Positions 55,483 through 62,856 of a stretch of 64,000 nt of DNA are shown here, piece after piece. A program made the position numbers and the translations under genes. The DNA comes from Streptomyces albus subsp. albus (lineage in GTDB: Bacteria > Actinomycetota > Actinomycetes > Streptomycetales > Streptomycetaceae). The DNA is taken from assembly GCF_000719865.1 (NCBI RefSeq), contig NZ_JOID01000009.1, forward strand, positions 1-64,000, in the 5' to 3' direction. Below the pieces are notes generated by a model. It was given only the letters and a program-made list of their open reading frames with translations, made no database searches and was not told the DNA's origin. The first letter of the stretch is position 1. Every line of letters begins with the position of its first letter.

Positions 55483-57060
55483 ATGCCCCGCCCCACCACC
55501 AGCGGCTCCGCCGCTTCCGGCACTCCCACCGGCGGCTCCGGATCCGGATCCGGCCGCCGCAGCCCGCGCTCGCGCGGCCGCGGTCCCGCGAACGCCCCGA
55601 AGAACGGCACGCGCGGCGGCGCCCGGAAGGCGGCCGCACCGGCCGTCTCCACCGAGCCCGCGGCCCCCGCGGCCTCCGGCACTCCCCCGCGGCCGCCCGC
55701 CGCGACCTTCGCGGAGCTGCCGCTGAACCCGGCGCTGCTCACCGCGCTGACGGCGAACGGCGTCACCGACCCGTTCCCCATCCAGTCCGCGACGCTGCCC
55801 GACTCGCTCGCCGGCCGGGACGTCCTCGGCCGCGGCCGGACCGGTTCCGGGAAGACGCTCGCCTTCGGCCTGCCGATGCTCAGCCGCACCGCCGGCCGCC
55901 GGGCCGACAGCAAGCGGCCCCTCGCACTCGTCCTCGTCCCCACGCGGGAGCTGGCGACCCAGGTCACCGACGCCCTCACCCCGTACGCGACGGCGCTCGG
56001 GCTGCGCATCGCCACCGTCGTCGGCGGAATGTCGATCAACCGGCAGACCGAGGCGCTGCGCAAGGGCGCCGAGGTGCTCGTCGCCACCCCGGGCCGGCTC
56101 GCCGATCTGATCGACCGCCGCTCCTGCTCGCTCGGCGATGTCGCCGTCACCGTGCTGGACGAGGCCGACCAGATGACGGACATGGGCTTCCTGCCGCAGG
56201 TCACCCGGCTCATGGAGCAGGTGGCGCCGGACGGGCAGCGGATGCTCTTCTCGGCGACGCTGGACCGCAACGTCGACAAGCTGGTGCGCCGCTTCCTGGT
56301 CGATCCGGTGACCCACTCCGTGGACCCCTCGGCGGCCACCGTCACGGCCATGGAGCACCATGTGCTGCACGTCCAGGACACGGACAAGAAGGCCACGGTG
56401 ACGGAGATCGCCGCGCGCGAGGGCCGCACGATCATGTTCGTGCACACCAAGCGCGGCGCCGACCGGCTCACCAAGCAGCTGCTGGCCGCCGGGGTGCGGG
56501 CCGTGGCGCTGCACGGCGGCAAGTCGCAGCCGCAGCGCACCCGGACGCTGGAGCAGTTCCGGACCGGTGAGGCCACGACGCTGATCGCCACGAACGTCGC
56601 GGCGCGCGGCATCCACATCGACGGGCTCGACCTCGTGGTCAACGTCGATCCGCCGACCGAGGCGAAGGACTACCTGCACCGCGGCGGCCGCACGGCACGG
56701 GCCGGCGAGGCGGGCACCGTCGTCACCCTCGTCACCCCCGACCAGCGGCGGGACATGAGCAAGCTGATGGCGGAGGCCCGGATCTCCCCCGGCACGGCGC
56801 GGGTGCGGCCCGGCGACCCGGAGCTGGTGCGGATCACCGGCGCGCGTCCGCCGTCGGGCCGGGCCATCGTCGTCCAGGCCCCGGCCCAGCCGGCGGCCCC
56901 GGCCCGTAAGCGCGGACCGCGCTCCGGCGGCTCCGGGCGGGCCGGCGGGGCGGGTGGCACGGGCGGTGCGCCGCACCGCACCCGCAGCGGTGAGGGCCGC
57001 AGCCGGCGACGGCACTCCGGCCGCGGCGGTGCGGGCGGCTCGGCGCGGCCCGTCGCCTGA
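55483..57060 (+). CDS. DEAD-box RNA helicase
   Basis: The 525-residue ATP-dependent RNA helicase has a ~75-residue basic, disordered N-terminus, Q-motif region PFPIQSATLPDSLAGRDVL, Walker A GRTGSGKT, PTRELATQV, VATPGRL, DEAD box VLDEADQM and SAT. The second RecA domain carries TIMFVHTKRGADRL, LIATNVAARGIHI and HRGGRTARAGEAG. The C-terminal ~90 residues are Arg/Gly-rich, as in RNA-binding tails of cold-adapted helicases. ATG 55483 follows AGGAAGG. It probably acts in RNA unwinding and ribosome assembly, alongside the cold-shock protein. Confidence 0.95.
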   Translation: MPRPTTSGSAASGTPTGGSGSGSGRRSPRSRGRGPANAPKNGTRGGARKAAAPAVSTEPAAPAASGTPPRPPAATFAELPLNPALLTALTANGVTDPFPIQSATLPDSLAGRDVLGRGRTGSGKTLAFGLPMLSRTAGRRADSKRPLALVLVPTRELATQVTDALTPYATALGLRIATVVGGMSINRQTEALRKGAEVLVATPGRLADLIDRRSCSLGDVAVTVLDEADQMTDMGFLPQVTRLMEQVAPDGQRMLFSATLDRNVDKLVRRFLVDPVTHSVDPSAATVTAMEHHVLHVQDTDKKATVTEIAAREGRTIMFVHTKRGADRLTKQLLAAGVRAVALHGGKSQPQRTRTLEQFRTGEATTLIATNVAARGIHIDGLDLVVNVDPPTEAKDYLHRGGRTARAGEAGTVVTLVTPDQRRDMSKLMAEARISPGTARVRPGDPELVRITGARPPSGRAIVVQAPAQPAAPARKRGPRSGGSGRAGGAGGTGGAPHRTRSGEGRSRRRHSGRGGAGGSARPVA

Positions 57061-57090
57061 GCGGCGGCGCCCGGCAGACCCGGCGCGCGG

Positions 57091-57131
57091 CGAGAGGGCC
57101 CGGACCACCTGAGGTGGTCCGGGCCCTCTCG
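57091..57131. terminator. very strong bidirectional terminator
   Basis: A perfect 19-bp stem (CGAGAGGGCCCGGACCACC with its complement) and a 3-base loop lie between the helicase gene and the convergent anti-sigma gene. Confidence 0.92.
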
Positions 57132-57179
57132 CCTGTAGTACCCGTTGGGCGGGGTCGCTCCGGCGTCATGCGGGCGGGG

Positions 57180-57668
57180 TCATTCCGGGGCGGTCAGCTC
57201 CGCCCAGACGGTCTTGCCCACGCCGTCGGAATTCCGTTCGACCCCCCAGTGCTTGCACAGCCGCTGGACGATGAACATCCCGTGCCCGCCCGGACGGCCC
57301 GCGCGGTGCGGGGTGCGGGGTGCGGGAGAGCCATCGCCGCGGTCGTCGATCTCCAGCCGGAGCACCTTCCCCGCGCTGCCGAGCCGGAGTTCCTCCGGGC
57401 CCTCGGCATGCAGGCACGCGTTGGTCACGAGCTCTGAGACGACCAGCAGGACATCCTCGGCGGCCGCCCGCTGCTCGGGCGAGCCGGCCGGCAGCCAGCC
57501 CCAGTCGTGGAGGGCCTGGCGTGTGAAGTCACGCGCCGTCGGCACAATGCCGCTGGCGCCTTCCAGACGCAGCGTGCGGACCTGTCCGAAGCCGGATAGG
57601 GGGGTGGAGGCCGCATCGCCCGGATCCGGGCCATGATCGCCCGGCGAATACGGGCGAGTGGTGCTCAT
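57180..57668 (-). CDS. RsbW-like ATP-binding anti-sigma/kinase protein
   Basis: The 162-residue GHKL-fold protein of the anti-sigma serine kinase family has the N box VVSELVTNACLHA (Glu79, Asn83), G1 EIDDRGDGSP and G2 GRPGGHGMFIVQ. It is expected to bind the sigma factor and to phosphorylate the STAS antagonist, as in partner switching. The ATG has GAGGTGAAG upstream. A sigma-B-type promoter (GAAT-N14-GGGTAT) lies 42 bases before it. The genes for its likely partners lie immediately upstream. It corresponds in position to the SigI-associated genes of S. coelicolor, as far as I recall. Confidence 0.88.
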   Translation of the reverse strand: MSTTRPYSPGDHGPDPGDAASTPLSGFGQVRTLRLEGASGIVPTARDFTRQALHDWGWLPAGSPEQRAAAEDVLLVVSELVTNACLHAEGPEELRLGSAGKVLRLEIDDRGDGSPAPRTPHRAGRPGGHGMFIVQRLCKHWGVERNSDGVGKTVWAELTAPE

Positions 57669-57709
57669 CAGCGCTTCACCTCACCGGTTCGCCGATAGAC
57701 AGGTTACGG

Positions 57710-57733
57710 ATACCCGACGCTTTCATCAGATTC
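57710..57733 (-). promoter_or_regulatory. sigma-B-type promoter of the anti-sigma gene
   Basis: On the minus strand GAAT, 14 bases, then GGGTAT match the streptomycete sigma-B consensus GNNT-N14-16-GGGTAY. Transcription should start near 57703, giving a ~35-base leader. Confidence 0.6.
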
Positions 57734-57771
57734 AGCTGTCTCCTGCCCGACCTCTCCTGGGGAACACCCAC

Positions 57772-57789
57772 ATATTCGAGATATTCGAG
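57772..57789. repeat. two abutting 9-bp AT-rich direct repeats
   Basis: ATATTCGAG occurs twice without a spacer, about 40 bases upstream of the sigma-B-type -35. Such 9-bp-periodic repeats are the kind of site used by head-to-tail MerR-like regulators such as BldC. The binder here is unknown. Confidence 0.55.
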
Positions 57790-57846
57790 TTGCGTGGTGT
57801 GACGCGCGTAACACTTCCCCGGCGGAAGGGCCGGCGGTAGAAGGGG

Positions 57847-58227
57847 TCAGTCGGCGGGTGAGTCGGCGAGCGCCTCCTCCACGGTGTCGTGCACGGCGAA
57901 CACCGCCTCCGCGCCCGTGATCTCGAACACCCTCGCCACGACGGGCAGCATTCCGGCCAGATGGACGGAACCCCCGGCCTCCTCCGCCCTCAGCCGCGCA
58001 CCGAGCAGAACGTTGAGCCCCGTCGAGTCGCAGAACTCCAGCTGGGAGCAGTCGACCACCAGGCGGACCCGCCCCTGGTCGACGCATTCGTCCAGCGGCT
58101 CCCGCAGCACTTCGGCGGTGTGGTGATCGAGTTCACCCGCCGGAGTCACGACAGCAGTGGGGCCGTGGTGGCGAACCTCGACATGCAGCCGGCCCTTACT
58201 GGTACTGCCGACCATCCCGCGGTCCAT
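57847..58227 (-). CDS. STAS-domain anti-anti-sigma factor
   Basis: This 126-residue STAS protein has GELDHHTAEVLREPLDECVD and the phosphorylation-site loop EFCDSTGLNVLLGA (Ser68), followed by LAGMLPVVARVFEITGAEAVF. Unphosphorylated, it should bind the anti-sigma protein and free the sigma factor. ATG 58227 is preferred with GGAAGGGG 5 bases upstream; GTG 58233 is possible. It stands between the anti-sigma gene (same strand, 178 bp downstream) and the divergent sigma gene. Confidence 0.9.
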   Translation of the reverse strand: MDRGMVGSTSKGRLHVEVRHHGPTAVVTPAGELDHHTAEVLREPLDECVDQGRVRLVVDCSQLEFCDSTGLNVLLGARLRAEEAGGSVHLAGMLPVVARVFEITGAEAVFAVHDTVEEALADSPAD

Positions 58228-58338
58228 GCGCACCCCTTCCGGTTAATGGCGACGGCAGAGCGAAGACTACGCCTTCGATACATCGACTGGTAGTCGAACT
58301 TCCCCACGAAAAGCTCACATGCGGACAATATGTCCTTG

Positions 58339-58362
58339 CTTTGGTCCCATGGAACCGGGTAG
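58339..58362 (+). promoter_or_regulatory. possible sigma-B-type promoter of the sigma gene
   Basis: CTTT, 14 bases, GGGTAG (58357-58362) resembles the GNNT/GTTT-N14-16-GGGTAY pattern about 100 bases before the sigma start codon. It is less perfect than the one before the anti-sigma gene. If right, the sigma factor or a relative drives its own gene. Confidence 0.45.
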
Positions 58363-58463
58363 GGCTAGAAGGGTCAGGTACGCCCACGGTCGGCTCGGAG
58401 GCGCCGCACACGCAGGAAGAGATCGGCTTCGGCAGCCATATGCCGAGAGATGACGGAGGAACC

Positions 58464-59456
58464 ATGTCACCCCAGCTCGACGAAGCGCACACCGAGTACG
58501 ACTCCCCGGCGTACGGCTCCGTGTACGAGACCTCCGGGATCGCGGCGTTCGCGACGTCGGCGGTGACCGGCGCGGAGTCCGCCGACGGGTCCTCGGCCAC
58601 CCCCGCCCCGCCGGCCCCCGGGGCTGCCCTGCCCGGACTCCCCGGACAGCCAGGATTCTCCGCGCTTCCGTCCTCGGCGTACGAGTCGGTGGAGCCGCTG
58701 GACGCGCGGGCCCTGTCCAGGACGCTGTTCGCGCGGCTGGAGGGCCTGGAGGAGGGCACCCACGAGCACGCGTACGTCCGGAACACGCTCGTCGAGCTCA
58801 ATCTGGCCCTGGTGAAGTTCGCGGCGGGGCGGTTCCGCACCCGCAGCGAGCCGATGGAGGACATCGTCCAGGTCGGCACCATCGGCCTGATCAAGGCGAT
58901 CGACCGCTTCGAGCTGAGCCGCGGTGTGGAGTTCCCCACCTTCGCGATGCCGACGATCATCGGCGAGATCAAGCGCTTCTTCCGCGACACCAGCTGGTCC
59001 GTACGGGTGCCGAGGCGGCTGCAGGAGCTGCGGCTGGACCTGGCCAAGGCGGGCGACGAGCTGGCGCAGCAGCTGGACCGGGCGCCCACGATCGGTGAAC
59101 TCGCCGAGCGGCTGGACCTCAGCAACGACGAAGTCGTCGAGGGCATGGCCGCGAGCAACGCCTACACCGCGAGCTCGCTGGACGCCCAGCCCGAGGAGGA
59201 CGACACCGAGGGCACCCTGGCCGACCGCATCGGCTACGAGGACCACGGCATCGAGGGCATCGAGTACATCGAGTCGCTCAAGCCGCTGATCGCCGAGCTC
59301 CCGGCGCGCGACCGGCAGATCCTCTCCCTGCGGTTCACGGCCAACATGACGCAGTCCGAGATCGGCGAGGAGCTGGGCATCTCGCAGATGCACGTCTCCC
59401 GGCTGCTGTCGCGCACCCTGAGCCGGCTCCGCAAGGGACTGATGATCGAGGAGTGA
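58464..59456 (+). CDS. stress-response sigma factor, SigB/SigF/SigI family
   Basis: The 330-residue alternative sigma factor has a ~70-residue Ala/Pro/Gly-rich N-terminal extension, region 2 (NTLVELNLALVKFAAGRF, EDIVQVGTIGLIKAIDRFELSRGVEFPTFA), region 3 (SWSVRVPRRLQELRLDLAKA) and region 4 with the helix-turn-helix MTQSEIGEELGISQMHVSRLLSRTL. ATG 58464 has GGAGGA upstream. It lies next to the STAS and RsbW-like genes, so control by partner switching is likely. By position it would correspond to S. coelicolor SigI. It ends with a terminator shared with hutI. Confidence 0.93.
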   Translation: MSPQLDEAHTEYDSPAYGSVYETSGIAAFATSAVTGAESADGSSATPAPPAPGAALPGLPGQPGFSALPSSAYESVEPLDARALSRTLFARLEGLEEGTHEHAYVRNTLVELNLALVKFAAGRFRTRSEPMEDIVQVGTIGLIKAIDRFELSRGVEFPTFAMPTIIGEIKRFFRDTSWSVRVPRRLQELRLDLAKAGDELAQQLDRAPTIGELAERLDLSNDEVVEGMAASNAYTASSLDAQPEEDDTEGTLADRIGYEDHGIEGIEYIESLKPLIAELPARDRQILSLRFTANMTQSEIGEELGISQMHVSRLLSRTLSRLRKGLMIEE

Positions 59457-59500
59457 TCCGGCGGCCGCCGGGTTCTCCGGCCGCGCGCCGCCCCCGCCGT

Positions 59501-59535
59501 GAAGGGCCCGCCCCCGTCCGGGGGCCGGGCCCTTC
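59501..59535. terminator. bidirectional terminator
   Basis: A perfect 10-bp stem (GAAGGGCCCG with its complement) encloses an inner CCCC/GGGG stem, in the gap between the convergent sigma and hutI genes. Confidence 0.78.
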
Positions 59536-59636
59536 GGCATGCCGGGGCGCGGCGTGCCCCGAGCGGGTACGGACGCCGGGGGCGCCGCCGGTACGCGGCC
59601 GGGCGCCGCGGAGCGCGCCCCCGGCGGCCGCGCGGA

Positions 59637-60962
59637 TCAGTGCACCCGCTCGCCGCGCCGCCAGACCGCGGAGACCAGCGGGACGCCCGGCCGGTACGCG
59701 AGATGCACCGGTGACGGCGCGTCCAGCAGCACCAGGTCGGCCCGCGCGCCCGGAGCGATCCGGCCGACGTCGGTGCGGCGCAGCGCCGCGGCACCGCCGG
59801 CCGTCGCCGCCCACAGTGCCTCGTCGGGGGTCATGCCCATGTCCCGGACGGCCAGGGCGATGCAGAACGGCATCGAACTGGTGAAGGAGGAACCGGGGTT
59901 GCAGTCCGTGGAGAGCGCGACGGTGGCGCCCGCGTCCAGCAGCCGGCGCGCGTCCGGCCAGGCGGCGCGGGTGGAGAACTCCGCTCCGGGCAGCAGGGCC
60001 GCCACCGTCTCCCCCTGCGCGAGGGCGTCCACGTCCTCGTCGGTGAGGTGGGTGCAGTGGTCGGCGGAGGCGGCCCCCAGTTCGACGGCGAGGCGCACCC
60101 CGGGGCCGTAGGAGAGCTGGTTGGCGTGGACGCGGGGGACGAGGCCGCGGGCGGCGCCGGCGGTGAGGACCGCGCGGGCCTGGTCGCCGTCGAAGGCGCC
60201 CCGCTCACAGAAGACGTCGATCCAGCGGGCGTGCGGCGCGCAGGCGTCGAGCATCGGCCCGGTGACGAGGCCGACGTATCCGGCGGGGTCGTCCGCGTAT
60301 TCCGGGGGCACGATGTGCGCGCCGAGGAAGGTGACCTCGTCGGTGTGGGCGGCGGCGATCCGCAGCGCGCGGGCCTCCTCGCCGGTGGTCAGCCCGTAGC
60401 CGGACTTGGTCTCGATGACGGTGGTGCCCTGGCGGAGGGCTTCGGCGACGTAGCGGGCGACGTTGGCGTGCAGGCGTTCGTCGGTCGCGGCGCGGGTGGC
60501 GGCGACGGTGGTGCGGATGCCTCCGGCGGCGTAAGGGCGGCCGGACATGCGGGCGTTGAACTCCTCGGTGCGGTCGCCGTCGAACACCAGATGGGAGTGG
60601 GAGTCCACGAAGCCGGGGATCACGGCGCGGCCGGCGGCGTCCACGCGGGTGTCCGCGGCGGGTGCCCGGTGGGAGGGGCCGGCCCAGGCGACGCGGTCGC
60701 CGTCGAGGACGACGGCGGCGTCGCGCAGCAGTCCGAGCGGGCCCTCGCCGAGGGCGGGGTCGTTGGTGACGAGCACGGCGATGCCGGTGACGGCGGTGCT
60801 GCGGGTGCCGGCGGCGCTGCCCGCCGGGGCTGTGCCGTTCGGGGCGGTGGACGGCGCCGGGTCCTGCGGGGCGCCGGCCCGCGCAGAGGCGTCCCGCGGT
60901 TCCCTCGGTCCCCGGGGGTTGTCCGCTCCGGCGGTTCCGCTTCCCGTTCCGGTCCCGCTCAC
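59637..60962 (-). CDS. hutI: imidazolonepropionase
   Basis: The enzyme opens the imidazolone ring of histidine breakdown, giving N-formimino-L-glutamate. The 441-residue amidohydrolase has zinc motif [66 protein letters not shown] and [18 protein letters not shown] ~55-residue Gly/Pro/Ala-rich N-terminal extension precedes the conserved core. The GTG start has GAGGAG upstream. It follows hutF on the same strand after a 337-bp gap. Confidence 0.96.
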   Translation of the reverse strand: MSGTGTGSGTAGADNPRGPREPRDASARAGAPQDPAPSTAPNGTAPAGSAAGTRSTAVTGIAVLVTNDPALGEGPLGLLRDAAVVLDGDRVAWAGPSHRAPAADTRVDAAGRAVIPGFVDSHSHLVFDGDRTEEFNARMSGRPYAAGGIRTTVAATRAATDERLHANVARYVAEALRQGTTVIETKSGYGLTTGEEARALRIAAAHTDEVTFLGAHIVPPEYADDPAGYVGLVTGPMLDACAPHARWIDVFCERGAFDGDQARAVLTAGAARGLVPRVHANQLSYGPGVRLAVELGAASADHCTHLTDEDVDALAQGETVAALLPGAEFSTRAAWPDARRLLDAGATVALSTDCNPGSSFTSSMPFCIALAVRDMGMTPDEALWAATAGGAAALRRTDVGRIAPGARADLVLLDAPSPVHLAYRPGVPLVSAVWRRGERVH

Positions 60963-61299
60963 GCTGTCTCCTCTGTTCGTGCCGGTGCGGGGCTGATGCC
61001 GCGTCGCGCGGTGGCCGCCGGATGACGCCCCAGGACGGCCCGGTGCCCCTGGGGCGTGGCCACCGGCCGCGATCCGGGGCCGCGCGAGCCGGGGCCGCAC
61101 GGTCCGTGCTGCCCGCGCCGTCCGTGCCGTCCGCGCTGTCCTCGGGTTCGTGCCGCCTCCGCCGCCCGGGCGGGCGTCCGGACCGCCGACGGCGCGCGGT
61201 TCCGGCGCCATCGGGACGGGCCGGGGACGGCGCCGTGGGACAGTGCTGGGCGGTCCGCCCGGTGCTTCTTCTCCGGGGGACCGCCGGGGCACTCGGCCG
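60963..61299. other. 337-bp gap between hutF and hutI
   Basis: It is very GC-rich, with CCGTCC/GCCGTCCG near-repeats around 61100-61140. No gene and no clear hairpin are visible. A promoter for hutI is possible but I cannot point to one. Confidence 0.45.
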
Positions 61300-62856
61300 T
61301 CATCGGTCGTCCCCGTCCAGCAGCGCGCTGACGGACTGCGCCAGCGCCCGCGGTACGTCCTCCACGAGCAGGTGGACGCCGTCGCGGACGATCTCGCGGC
61401 CGCCGACGACGGTGTGGCGGACGTCCGCGGCCGTGGCGGCGAAGACCGCCGCCTCGGCGGCCAGCCGCGGTGGCGGGCCGGCCGTGCGCACCGTGTCCAG
61501 GGCGATGGTGGTGAGATCGGCGAGCGCTCCCGGCTCGATGCGGCCGGCTTCGGGCCAGCCCAGGGCGGTGTGGCCGTCGGCGGTGGCGGCGCGCAGCAGT
61601 TGCGCGGCCGTCCAGTGGCCGCGGGTGCGGGAGTTGAGGCGTTCGTCGAGTTCCATCGCCCGGGCCTCCTCCAGCAGGTCGACGACCGCGTGGCTGTCAC
61701 TGCCGAGGGAGAGCGGGCTGCCCGCGTCGCGCAGGCGGGCCGCCGGTCCGATGCCGTCGGCCAGATCGCGCTCCGTGGTGGGGCACATGCACACACCCGT
61801 ACGACTGCCGCCGAGCAGGCCGATGTCGCCGGCGGTGAGATGGGTGGCGTGGACGGCGGTGGTGTCCGGGCCGAGGACACCATGGTCGGCGAGGAGCCGG
61901 GCGGGGGCGCGGCCGTGCGCGCGGCGGCAGGCATCGTTCTCGGCCGTCTGTTCGGAGAGGTGGACGTGGAGCGGCGCGCCGCGCTCCCGGGCCCAGGCGG
62001 CGACCACGGGCAGCTGCGCGGCCGGGACGGCGCGCACGGAGTGGACCGCCGCCCCGATCCGGGCGTGCTCCGCGGGCTTGAGGGCTGCGGCGCGTTCGGC
62101 CCACGCCTCGGCGGTGCCGTCGCCGAAGCGCAGTTGGGGACCTTCGAGGGGCTTGCCGGTGCGGCCCGCGCCGCCGGTGTCCTCGGGGAAGCCCGCGGCC
62201 AGGTAGGCGGTGTCGAGGAGGGTGAGGCGGATGCCCGCCTCGGCCGCGGCGGCGATCAGGGCCTCGCCCATGGCGTTGGGCTCGGCGTAGCGGGTGCCGC
62301 CGGGGGCGTGGTGGAGGTAGTGGAACTCCCCGGCGCAGGTGATGCCGGCCAGGGCCATCTCGGCGTACACGGCGCGGGCGAGCGCGTGGTAGCTGTCGGG
62401 TGTGAGGCGGGCGGCGGCCCGGTACATGACCTCGCGCCAGGCCCAGAAGGAGCGCGGCGCCCCGCCCTCACCGGAGCCGTCCGCCGGTCCGGGGCCGGAC
62501 TGGGCCCGGCCGCGCAGGGCACGGTGGAAGGCGTGCGAGTGGGCGTTGGCCAGGCCGGGGAGGGTCAGCCCGCGCAGGATCACGGCCCCGGGCGGCGGCT
62601 GCGGAGCGCCTGCGGTGCCGGAGGGACCGGCAGGACCGGGGGGACCGGCGGGACCGGCAGGACCGGCAGGACCGGCAGGACCGGCAGGACCGGCAGGACC
62701 GGAGGGACCGGGGGCGCCGGACGGGCCGGGGGCGCCCGGCGTACCGCTGCCGCGCCCGACCGCGGCGATGCGCCCGTCCGGGCCCGCCGTGATGGTGACG
62801 CCCGGTTCGACGGTGCCGTCGAGCCAGGCGTACTCCGCCCAGTAGGTCAGCGGCAC
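61300..62856 (-). CDS. hutF: formimidoylglutamate deiminase with collagen-like insertion
   Basis: The enzyme hydrolyses N-formimino-glutamate to N-formylglutamate and ammonia. The 518-residue amidohydrolase has zinc motif [52 protein letters not shown] and [17 protein letters not shown]. An odd insertion of ~30 residues of Gly-Pro-Ala triplets near residue 50-80 lies in the small N-terminal beta domain, outside the active site. The GTG start has GAAGGA and overlaps the stop of the upstream M20 gene by 10 bp, so the two are coupled. Confidence 0.94.
   Translation of the reverse strand: MPLTYWAEYAWLDGTVEPGVTITAGPDGRIAAVGRGSGTPGAPGPSGAPGPSGPAGPAGPAGPAGPAGPAGPPGPAGPSGTAGAPQPPPGAVILRGLTLPGLANAHSHAFHRALRGRAQSGPGPADGSGEGGAPRSFWAWREVMYRAAARLTPDSYHALARAVYAEMALAGITCAGEFHYLHHAPGGTRYAEPNAMGEALIAAAAEAGIRLTLLDTAYLAAGFPEDTGGAGRTGKPLEGPQLRFGDGTAEAWAERAAALKPAEHARIGAAVHSVRAVPAAQLPVVAAWARERGAPLHVHLSEQTAENDACRRAHGRAPARLLADHGVLGPDTTAVHATHLTAGDIGLLGGSRTGVCMCPTTERDLADGIGPAARLRDAGSPLSLGSDSHAVVDLLEEARAMELDERLNSRTRGHWTAAQLLRAATADGHTALGWPEAGRIEPGALADLTTIALDTVRTAGPPPRLAAEAAVFAATAADVRHTVVGGREIVRDGVHLLVEDVPRALAQSVSALLDGDDR
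62621..62710. repeat. ten 9-bp tandem units inside hutF
   Basis: Units of GCAGGACCG and one-base variants run without interruption, with five perfect consecutive copies at 62657-62701. On the minus strand they encode Gly-Pro-Ala collagen-type triplets. Confidence 0.92.

Noticed and set aside
62621..62710. CRISPR-like array
   Set aside because: The 9-bp units are contiguous without spacers and lie in frame inside hutF, so this is a coding minisatellite.
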